Shown: positions 8,370 through 15,034 of the stretch, in pieces
How positions within the stretch are numbered: position 1 is the first letter of the stretch
Layout: each line of letters starts with the position of its first letter
Source of the DNA: Lachnospiraceae bacterium
GTDB taxonomy: Bacteria; Bacillota; Clostridia; Lachnospirales; Lachnospiraceae
Length of the DNA: 40,326 nt
Assembly (NCBI GenBank): GCA_028689655.1
Contig: JAQVCT010000022.1
Span: forward strand, 1 to 40,326
Reading direction: 5' to 3'
Notes under the pieces: generated by a model
The model's input: the letters and a program-made list of their open reading frames with translations, nothing else
Database searches by the model: none
Told to the model about the DNA's origin: nothing
Position numbers and translations under genes: made by a program

Positions 8370-9262
8370 TTATTGGCATTTTGCTGCCTCTTCTCTTACC
8401 ATCTTCCCAATCTCTTCTATATATGCATCCGAGACTTTCCCACTAAGTCCATATAAAATTCCTGTTAAATCAGGGTGACTTTCATCATTTAGAATCATTT
8501 CCACCAATGGAATTTTCTGATAATCTGGGAATTGAATTCTTACTGTATTATTAATACTATTCCAGATATCAACAGGCATATAGGTATACATATTCATAAA
8601 TGATCTAAAAAAGCTTAAGTATGAAACGAAATACGACTTCGCATAATGATCATAAAACTCATCAAAAAGATTTCTTTCCTTAAGTTCCTCTATAGCACGT
8701 TGCGTATTAATTATGTAATCAACCTTTCGTTTCCAATTGGCAGTAGACATGCTCTCGGAATCTTCTCTATCAATATGATGGTAAACATAATTTTCTGTCC
8801 ATGATACTTTTTTCACAGACGCTTTAACAATCACGCTAAACACTATATCCTCATAGTTAGAATGCTCCGTAAAAGCAATTTTGTTCTTGAGCATCCATTC
8901 TCTATTATAGAGTTTATTCCACGCTGCACCATTAATATCCTGTTCCAGAAATTCTGCCTTTTTCTCCGGGGTATCCAATATCATTGTACGATTCTTACGT
9001 CCTGTTGCCCCCATTTTTATAAAGCTCAATTCTTCTCTGGTATGGGTTTTATTATAAGCCACAACCACCTCAGAATTATTTTCCTTGGCGTTGTCATATA
9101 GAAGTTCAAACATATTCAATTCTGCCACATCATCATTGTCTGTATATCCTATATATTCTCCATATTTTCTATTCCAATCGTCTGATTAACCAAGGAACTC
9201 AAACACTCGTCAATATACCTTACTGCATTATAGCAAGGTACGATTACGCTTACCTTCTTCAT
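8370..9262 (-). pseudogene. Glycosyltransferase family 2 pseudogene (internal deletion and frameshift)
   Basis: The 5' end (ATG at 9262) encodes MKKVSVIVPCYNAVRYIDEC, the classic start of a GT2 transferase, and then reaches a stop at 9149-9151. The next frame resumes with EYIGYTDNDDVAELNMFELL, which holds the acceptor-side DxD region, and runs to 8370. The segment normally between them in GT2 enzymes (the nucleotide-binding middle, typically about 50-70 residues) is missing. The two parts join near GGAGAATA, with loss of frame. The remaining 250-residue C-terminal portion is intact and rich in aromatic residues. An isolated start at 9128 would lack the donor-binding half, so the gene is unlikely to give an active enzyme. 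Confidence 0.75.
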
Positions 9263-9277
9263 ATTTTTCCTCGCAGT

Positions 9278-10780
9278 TCACCATTTTTTCAAAAAAGTTT
9301 TTCTTTCCATTGGATCCAGCTTATTAATATCTGGATCCTTATAGTAGGAGTCACTCTTCATGTGCTGTGTGGATACCTCTTCAAAGATAGCTCCATTTAC
9401 AGAGGAAAAGGAATGGTATTCTCCCCGCAGTACAGTCTGCATGTCTCCTGGATGCAGGTGCTTTTCTTTTCCTTCATCCATCTGCACATCCAAGTCTCCA
9501 TATAATACCTGGAAAGTCTCTTCCTTGATCCGGTGTGCGTGGGAAGGATGTTTCTGGCCAGGCAATACAATCAGATATTTTTTACAATACTCGCGGTTAA
9601 TAATGTTGATGATAATGGCACCATACTGTCTGAAATGCTTCATCCCATAGTGATGGGACAATTCCACCTCGAAGTCATTTCCCAGTGCAATTCCTGCCTC
9701 ATATAACATTCCCTTTGCGTCATGAATGGCACTGCGAACCACACCAACGCCTGTTATTTTCGCTTTCTCTATGATCTTTTCATTTGCCTGGTAGGCTTTG
9801 GTAGCTGTCATCCCATCCTTGAACTGTCCACTGGTAAGCTGTTTGTCCTGACAAGGCATCGCATAATACACATCTGCCTCCGACATCGCCTCACCTTCCG
9901 CAATATCCCGCTTCGCATAGACACCTCGCATAAGGGACTGCAAGGAATCTAATTCCGCCTGTGTTACATATTTATCATTTTCCTTCCGAACTTTACAGAT
10001 TTCCTTTGCAAGTAATGCAGATTCCACCCATTTATCTGCCTGTTCAGGAGTCATGGAATAAGCATTGAGCTTTATCGTCTCTGTAGGAAGACCCACATGG
10101 CGTTCCAGTATCTTAGCACCTTTTGCAACGGCCAGCATGGGTACTCTGTTGTCATCTGGATCTTCATGTCCGGAATATCCGATTACCACATCCCGATATC
10201 TGCGATTCATTCGGTCAATAAAGTCAAGCTGTAATCCCTCCAAAGGCGCGGGATACTCTGCAATGCAGTGTAAAAATGCAAAGTCACATCCCTTATGGGT
10301 AAAGAAATTATAAATCTTATCAATATCCGACAACGTCTTACCACCCGTAGAAATAATCAAAGGTTGCTTAGACGCTGCTGCTTTTGTCAGTAATGGCCAA
10401 TCCAATGCACTGCAGCTGGCAATCTTGATCATGTCAAGTCCCTGATCCATACACCAGTCTACCCCCGTCTCATCAAAGGGGGTTGCCATGGTAACCATTC
10501 CTTCCGCGCGTACCGCATCTACCAATTGGGAGAATTGTTCATAACTCAGACGGGTACTCATAAATCTTGGAATATGCTTAACATCATTTCTATTCTTAAA
10601 ATCTGGATGTACAAAGGTATCCAAATCCCTGTATTGCAGCTTTACAGCCGCATGGATATTATGTTTTCTGGCTATTTTGCCCATCTCTTTGATAATGTCA
10701 ATGCCATGCTCTACACTGCCCTGATGGCTATTTGCCATCTCAAAAATAAATAAATCATCAAATATTTTATTTTCTGCCAT
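9278..10780 (-). CDS. neuB: NeuB-family nonulosonic acid synthase with SAF and cupin domains
   Basis: A 500-residue sialic-, legionaminic- or pseudaminic-type acid synthase that condenses phosphoenolpyruvate with a hexosamine-derived sugar. Domains in order: a NeuB TIM barrel (about 10-260) with FIFEMANSHQGS, AAVKLQYRDLDT, MIKIASCSALDWPLL and ERHVGLP; a SAF domain (about 295-350) with LMRGVYAKRDIAEGE; and a C-terminal cupin (about 385-470) with HPSHAHRIKEETF. The cupin-tailed form is longer than plain NeuB (about 340). A frame extends to 10819, but AAGGGGGATAAA before ATG 10780 sets the start. It lies between the flagellin glycosyltransferase and other glycan genes. This suggests a sugar for flagellin decoration, although no CMP-sugar synthetase gene is visible in the window. 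Which nonulosonic acid is made cannot be told from sequence. Confidence 0.88.
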   Translation of the reverse strand: MAENKIFDDLFIFEMANSHQGSVEHGIDIIKEMGKIARKHNIHAAVKLQYRDLDTFVHPDFKNRNDVKHIPRFMSTRLSYEQFSQLVDAVRAEGMVTMATPFDETGVDWCMDQGLDMIKIASCSALDWPLLTKAAASKQPLIISTGGKTLSDIDKIYNFFTHKGCDFAFLHCIAEYPAPLEGLQLDFIDRMNRRYRDVVIGYSGHEDPDDNRVPMLAVAKGAKILERHVGLPTETIKLNAYSMTPEQADKWVESALLAKEICKVRKENDKYVTQAELDSLQSLMRGVYAKRDIAEGEAMSEADVYYAMPCQDKQLTSGQFKDGMTATKAYQANEKIIEKAKITGVGVVRSAIHDAKGMLYEAGIALGNDFEVELSHHYGMKHFRQYGAIIINIINREYCKKYLIVLPGQKHPSHAHRIKEETFQVLYGDLDVQMDEGKEKHLHPGDMQTVLRGEYHSFSSVNGAIFEEVSTQHMKSDSYYKDPDINKLDPMERKTFLKKW

Positions 10781-10854
10781 TTTATCCCCCTTGTAAATTG
10801 CACGATAATACCCTCGCATAATCCGCGATGGGTTATCCTTTCTATACCTTCAAG

Positions 10855-12648
10855 TTACTGACTACTGCTCTCTAATCCAATGCGTTGTGTAATATCCGGA
10901 AGCACCTTTTCAATTGCCCCAATAACTATCGTGATATAATCCCGTCCAAGAGAACATGCTGATATTAACTCTGCTTTCTCATCCTTTTGCACATCGTATA
11001 CCTTTTCAAGCATATTACTGGTTTCCTTTTGAATATGATTCTGTACATATTCCATTACACCCATGGCGTCAAGCTTCAATGTGTTTTCCGATACTTTCCT
11101 GTACAATTTCTGAAATTCATTATTATGATACTTACTTTGATAGATTAAGGAAATCATCTTTTCATAATCCCTGTTTATTTGCCTTGCCAATTGCAATGCA
11201 GTCTTTAATTCAGCAGGAATTTCTACTATAAATTTTTCCAGACCTACCCTTTGTTCTTCATCCATCATATTGCCTGCGTTCTCTATGATGGAGTGAAAAT
11301 CATAGGCAGGATTCTCTATTTCTTTGATAGCATCTGACAGTGTTCTGATTTCACATCCGTGAATTTTAGCTCCGCCCTCTGTTGCATCTATGACTTTTGT
11401 CTCTGGATGTTTTTGAATCTGCTGTTCGAACCATTGCAGATATAACTGAAATTCATAGGACGATAATATGGGCTGTCCATCGATTCCTTCCATTACAACT
11501 GTGTCAAGTGTGCTTGCATCAATATTTCTTGCTCCTCGAATGGTATCTGTGGAATGGGTATGGTTTCCCGTATAGGCAAGATCCTGCCCCACTAATATGA
11601 TAGGATTGCATTCCAGGATTCTTGCCAGTTCGAAGCACTCATGTGCCACAGATCCCCCTGTACTAAGATTGGGGATTTCCGCTCCCAATGCTTCCACCTT
11701 ATTTTGAATATGAAAATCCAAACTTTTCACAAAAAATTTTAATCCTTCATGACGCTGCATCATTGCTGCATTGCTTTGCAGATCACAAAGTAATGGTATC
11801 TGCTGTATTCTGTCATCTTCAAAATGTTTCAGGCTTTTCATACCATCTACAGAGACGAAGAGGTCCGGAATAATATTATGGGCAAGCAAAGCCCTTACCG
11901 CAGAGTCTGCTGCAATAATGAGTCCACGCCCCTGAATTTTTTTCAGTTCCTCCACATTCTTATCCAGGGATGGTCCCGAAGACACGATGAATGCCGGGAT
12001 CTTTTTAGGCATATGATTCCATAAGTCTCGCATTGATTTCCCCTGATATAAATATTTCAAATTTGAAAATGTATTATTATAGTATGCTTTTCCATGTCGT
12101 TCCAGTAAACGTCCCTCTGCCTCTCTTCTGTTTATGGTTAATTGTATTTCCTCTGCATATTTTTTCAACTCTTTTGGATAGATTCTGGAATAATTGGGAT
12201 ATTTCGAGAAAATCAGTCCCTTAATATCTTCATATGCCAGATATTTGTCAATCTTTTCACTTAAACATTCATTCTGCCCTACAACAATTTTCACTCTTTC
12301 ATTCTCTAATAGAGCATCCAATGAAAATTGTTCTATTACATATTCATAAAGTTCCTCAGATGGTTCATATAGAAAAATCTGCACATCTGCTTCTGTGGCA
12401 GATAGTAGTTTGCTAAGGTACATTCCATTTCCTATACCGAAGAGAAATACCTTACTGCGATACCGTAATCCATGTGCTTCCACATAAGAAAACCAGTTTT
12501 CTACCATGTAGTCCGAATCATATAAGGAATCCAGTTGATATTGTTTTCCCTCCTTTATAGCATAAAGAACTTTTCTGCCAGCGATCTGTTCTGTTCCAAA
12601 TATCATATTCTCTTCCATAATATTTCTTTGTTCATCCATCCCATGCAT
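10855..12648 (-). CDS. Motility-associated factor (Maf, DUF115) flagellin glycosyltransferase
   Basis: A 597-residue protein of the Maf family, which transfers nonulosonic acids to flagellin. The central DUF115/MptE-like domain (about 200-400) shows IPAFIVSSGPSLDKNVEEL, LIIAADSAVRALL and PDLFVSVDG, then ILVGQDLAYTGNHTHSTDT. The N-terminal region has a Rossmann-like FLFGIGNGMYLSKLL strand. The C-terminal about 150 residues are helical. In the family the enzyme acts in the cytoplasm before flagellin export. Its position between the NeuB gene and flagellin matches that role. Two starts are close (12648 and the ATG three codons on); AAAGGA sits better for the second. The preceding small gene ends 15 bases upstream. 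Confidence 0.85.
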   Translation of the reverse strand: MHGMDEQRNIMEENMIFGTEQIAGRKVLYAIKEGKQYQLDSLYDSDYMVENWFSYVEAHGLRYRSKVFLFGIGNGMYLSKLLSATEADVQIFLYEPSEELYEYVIEQFSLDALLENERVKIVVGQNECLSEKIDKYLAYEDIKGLIFSKYPNYSRIYPKELKKYAEEIQLTINRREAEGRLLERHGKAYYNNTFSNLKYLYQGKSMRDLWNHMPKKIPAFIVSSGPSLDKNVEELKKIQGRGLIIAADSAVRALLAHNIIPDLFVSVDGMKSLKHFEDDRIQQIPLLCDLQSNAAMMQRHEGLKFFVKSLDFHIQNKVEALGAEIPNLSTGGSVAHECFELARILECNPIILVGQDLAYTGNHTHSTDTIRGARNIDASTLDTVVMEGIDGQPILSSYEFQLYLQWFEQQIQKHPETKVIDATEGGAKIHGCEIRTLSDAIKEIENPAYDFHSIIENAGNMMDEEQRVGLEKFIVEIPAELKTALQLARQINRDYEKMISLIYQSKYHNNEFQKLYRKVSENTLKLDAMGVMEYVQNHIQKETSNMLEKVYDVQKDEKAELISACSLGRDYITIVIGAIEKVLPDITQRIGLESSSQ

Positions 12649-12663
12649 ATCCTTTTTCCTATT

Positions 12664-13002
12664 TTATAATACATCTGATAATTCGTTTTTTATAATCATG
12701 TCGCAATACAATTTCAGATTTTCTTTTGTTTCGAAATGCAGCACATCCACCATAGCAAACAAATCATTTCCCTCTATCGCCCTCATAACCCGATCTAACT
12801 GTTGAATCCAATACTGCATATCTTCTTGAACTTCTTTCATTTCCTCACGTAAATAAGAGCTCGCAATAGGTGGAATTATGATCTGAAGCTGTTTATTAAG
12901 CAGAAGTATCAGCTGCCCGGCTTCCTCCAGGCAATCCCAACTGATACGCTCCGTCAAATCATCTATCATGTGAATGCACTCCTGTATTTTCTCTATGAGC
13001 AT
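12664..13002 (-). CDS. Small helical protein between flagellin and maf, unknown
   Basis: A 112-residue acidic, predicted all-helical protein with no cysteine-based motif beyond scattered residues. It does not match a family I can name. GGGAGAAG precedes the ATG. It lies 15 bases before maf, in the same operon, and just after the flagellin terminator. Size, helicity and place suggest a flagellar or glycosylation accessory such as an export chaperone, but this is inference only. Confidence 0.6.
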   Translation of the reverse strand: MLIEKIQECIHMIDDLTERISWDCLEEAGQLILLLNKQLQIIIPPIASSYLREEMKEVQEDMQYWIQQLDRVMRAIEGNDLFAMVDVLHFETKENLKLYCDMIIKNELSDVL

Positions 13003-13030
13003 ATTCTTCTCCCAGCCAATATATATTTAG

Positions 13031-13063
13031 AAAAAAAGGGATTGGCGTTCGCCAACCCCTTTT
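13031..13063 (-). terminator. Rho-independent terminator of fliC
   Basis: On the minus strand GGGGTTGGCG pairs with CGCCAATCCC (arms within 13038-13059, loop AA), followed by TTTTTTT. It begins about 20 bases after the flagellin stop codon. It is the strongest hairpin in the window. Confidence 0.9.
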
Positions 13064-13084
13064 CGGTTTACAACATTTGATTCA

Positions 13085-13918
13085 TTACTGTAACAGTGAT
13101 AATACACCCTGATTTGCCTGATTTGCCTGTGCTAACATTGACTGACCTGCCTGCATAAGAATATTATTCTTGCTGTAAGCTACCATTGTAGAAGCCATAT
13201 CAGTATCTCTGATTGCGGATTCTGCTGATGTAGTATTCTCTACGATGTTGTCCAAGTTAGAGATGGTGTGCTCCAAACGATTCTGAATAGCACCAAGGGA
13301 AGAACGCATAGAAGATACTTTTGAGATAGCACTTTCGACAAGATCAATAGCAGCCTTGCCCAAACTTCCATCATCATCTGCTATACCACCTTTATGCAGA
13401 TCATCCAAACCAAGTCCCGATACAGTCATCTTTGTGATATTAATCTCAATTGTCTGTTTGGCGGAGTTCTCAGCGCCAACCTGAATACTCTTGCCTTTGA
13501 ATGTACCATCTAACAGATTCTGTGTATTGAACTGTGTAGACTGAGCTACTCTGCCGATTTCAGATACAAGAGCATTTACTTCTTTCTCGATAGCAACTCT
13601 GTCATCATTTGTGTTAGTAGCTGTAGAAGCCTTTACTGCCAACTCGTTCATACGCTGTAACATATCGTGTACTTCACCGAGAGCACCTTCAGCTGTCTGC
13701 ACTACTGATACACCGTCTTGTGCATTAGCAGATGCCTGTGTAAGACCTCTGATCTGGCTTCTCATTTTCTCACTGATTGTTAATCCAGCTGCATCATCTG
13801 CTGCACGGTTGATCTTGTAACCTGAAGATAATTTCTCAGTTGCTTTAGCCTGTCCACCTGTTGTGATTCCTAACTGTCTGTTAGCGTTCATCGCTGTCAT
13901 GTTGTGTTGTACTACCAT
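13085..13918 (-). CDS. fliC: Flagellin, short form (filament protein)
   Basis: A 277-residue flagellin. The N-terminal D0/D1 part has MVVQHNMTAMNANRQLG, TEKLSSGYKINRAADDAAGL and ALGEVHDMLQRMNELAVKA. The C-terminal D1/D0 part has RSSLGAIQNRLEHTISNLDN, then ILMQAGQSMLAQANQANQ and the final SLLQ. The central region is only about 40 residues, so the variable outer domains are missing, as in many Firmicute flagellins. AAGGAGGA precedes the ATG. A sigma-28 promoter lies 134 bases upstream and a strong terminator follows. The leader carries candidate CsrA sites. Neighbours (FliS, FliW, Maf, NeuB) serve its export, translation control and probable glycosylation. Confidence 0.98.
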   Translation of the reverse strand: MVVQHNMTAMNANRQLGITTGGQAKATEKLSSGYKINRAADDAAGLTISEKMRSQIRGLTQASANAQDGVSVVQTAEGALGEVHDMLQRMNELAVKASTATNTNDDRVAIEKEVNALVSEIGRVAQSTQFNTQNLLDGTFKGKSIQVGAENSAKQTIEINITKMTVSGLGLDDLHKGGIADDDGSLGKAAIDLVESAISKVSSMRSSLGAIQNRLEHTISNLDNIVENTTSAESAIRDTDMASTMVAYSKNNILMQAGQSMLAQANQANQGVLSLLQ

Positions 13919-13925
13919 AATATAT

Positions 13926-13958
13926 TCCTCCTTGAATGTATGGTGGCTTCCATGCCAC
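13926..13958 (-). promoter_or_regulatory. Candidate CsrA-binding sites in the fliC leader
   Basis: The leader RNA has a hairpin with stem GTGGC/GCCAC (13943-13958) and loop ATGGAA, which exposes a GGA core. About 10 bases later comes the ribosome site AAGGAGGA (13926-13933), with a second GGA. Two GGA sites, one in a loop and one at the ribosome site, are the arrangement known for Bacillus subtilis hag, where CsrA blocks translation and FliW relieves it. Both csrA and fliW are in this window. Confidence 0.5.
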
Positions 13959-14052
13959 TCATTTGTTTTGTTCTGATAAGTCTTGCCGACCGTACGTATC
14001 TTTAAGCCTTATCAAGGTTATTAAGTTAAGTAATTTTCTTTACTTATACTAT

Positions 14053-14079
14053 ATATCGGTGAAAGTTCTAAGAACTTTA
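14053..14079 (-). promoter_or_regulatory. Sigma-28 (SigD) promoter of fliC
   Basis: On the minus strand TAAA (14076-14079), 16 bases, then CCGATAT (14053-14059), a full match to the sigma-28 consensus. It leaves a leader of about 130 bases before the flagellin ATG. The -35 starts only about 20 bases after the stop of the upstream chaperone gene. Confidence 0.9.
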
Positions 14080-14097
14080 TACCCATTTATTAAAAAA

Positions 14098-14586
14098 TTA
14101 TTTTTTTTCATCAACGGCACTGCTGTAGTCTGAACCGTCAATTCTGCTCATGCTTTTGTAATAATTGCTGGCCGCCCTATTACTCATCCTTGTCTGACGC
14201 ATCTCTACTCTGGTATTCCTAAAGTAATCCTCTACGCTTTTCTTGTTTCTCTTCTCCATGGTCTGGATACTCACACTTTTATCTGTGATTTCCTGGATAA
14301 GCTTCTGCAGTTCACTGATCTGTGATCTGTATTGGGACGTGTGGGCCTGCAATTCCTCTTTGATCCGGGTATAGATGCTGTCAAACCCATCATCCAATCG
14401 GTTCAGCTGCCGAATCAGTTCTTCCTTTTCCAGCACGTTGTGATCAAATGCATCAAAACTCACCTTTTCCTGCCGTAAGATCTCACTTTGCTGTTGATTT
14501 TTCTGTATGATGGCATCCAGCACTTTGCTCTTCTTCTGCAGGCTCTCTATCATCAGTGAAATATAGGACTTCATATCTTCCATCAT
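14098..14586 (-). CDS. FliT/FlgN-like flagellar chaperone
   Basis: A 162-residue predicted all-helical, coiled-coil protein rich in Glu, Gln and Lys. Its place directly after fliS in a flaG-fliD-fliS operon matches fliT, the chaperone for the filament cap FliD. It has the general look of the FlgN/FliT superfamily: a long helical core followed by a charged C-terminal tail. Sequence identity to characterised FliT is not obvious by eye, so the name is by context. AAAGGA precedes the tandem ATG start. No terminator is visible between its stop and the fliC promoter, so some transcripts may read into fliC. Confidence 0.65.
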   Translation of the reverse strand: MMEDMKSYISLMIESLQKKSKVLDAIIQKNQQQSEILRQEKVSFDAFDHNVLEKEELIRQLNRLDDGFDSIYTRIKEELQAHTSQYRSQISELQKLIQEITDKSVSIQTMEKRNKKSVEDYFRNTRVEMRQTRMSNRAASNYYKSMSRIDGSDYSSAVDEKK

Positions 14587-14619
14587 GCATCCTTTCTACC
14601 GCTTGCTCTCCATTTAACA

Positions 14620-14997
14620 TTATTTACTGTTTGCAAGACGCATTACTTCTTTCCATGTGTCTCTCATTTCACGCAGATGAACTAATACTTCCTCCAGAAT
14701 ATCCTTGTCTTTTTTCACATTGGCTTCTCTCAATCTGCGGAGCAGGTAGGTGTAGACGCGGTCAAAGTCTTCCGACACAGGATACTTTCGGTTCAATGTG
14801 ATCTGAAATTCCTGTATGATATTCTCCGCTTTGACGATGTTATTATGTGCCTTTTGAATATCATTCTGTTCGATTCCCAGAATCGCAATATTGCAGAATT
14901 TAATGGCTCCCTCATATAGCATCAAGGTAAGCTCTGCCGGTGTTGCAGTTAAGACCTTATTATTATTATATTGTGCATACGCCTGATTCATCTGCAT
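14620..14997 (-). CDS. fliS: Flagellin export chaperone FliS
   Basis: A 125-residue four-helix-bundle chaperone that binds the C-terminus of unassembled flagellin. Family marks are AYAQYNNNKVLTATPAELTL with the conserved Leu-Met-Leu-Tyr-Glu-Gly-Ala that follows, the IIQEFQITLNRKYPVSED segment, and the YTYLLRRLREANVKKD helix. Length is typical. It follows fliD by 37 bases and precedes the FliT-like gene, the standard order. AGGAGGA lies before the ATG. Confidence 0.96.
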   Translation of the reverse strand: MQMNQAYAQYNNNKVLTATPAELTLMLYEGAIKFCNIAILGIEQNDIQKAHNNIVKAENIIQEFQITLNRKYPVSEDFDRVYTYLLRRLREANVKKDKDILEEVLVHLREMRDTWKEVMRLANSK

Positions 14998-15034
14998 CAG
15001 ATGTTCCTCCTAAAGATATATTTCAAATATTAAA

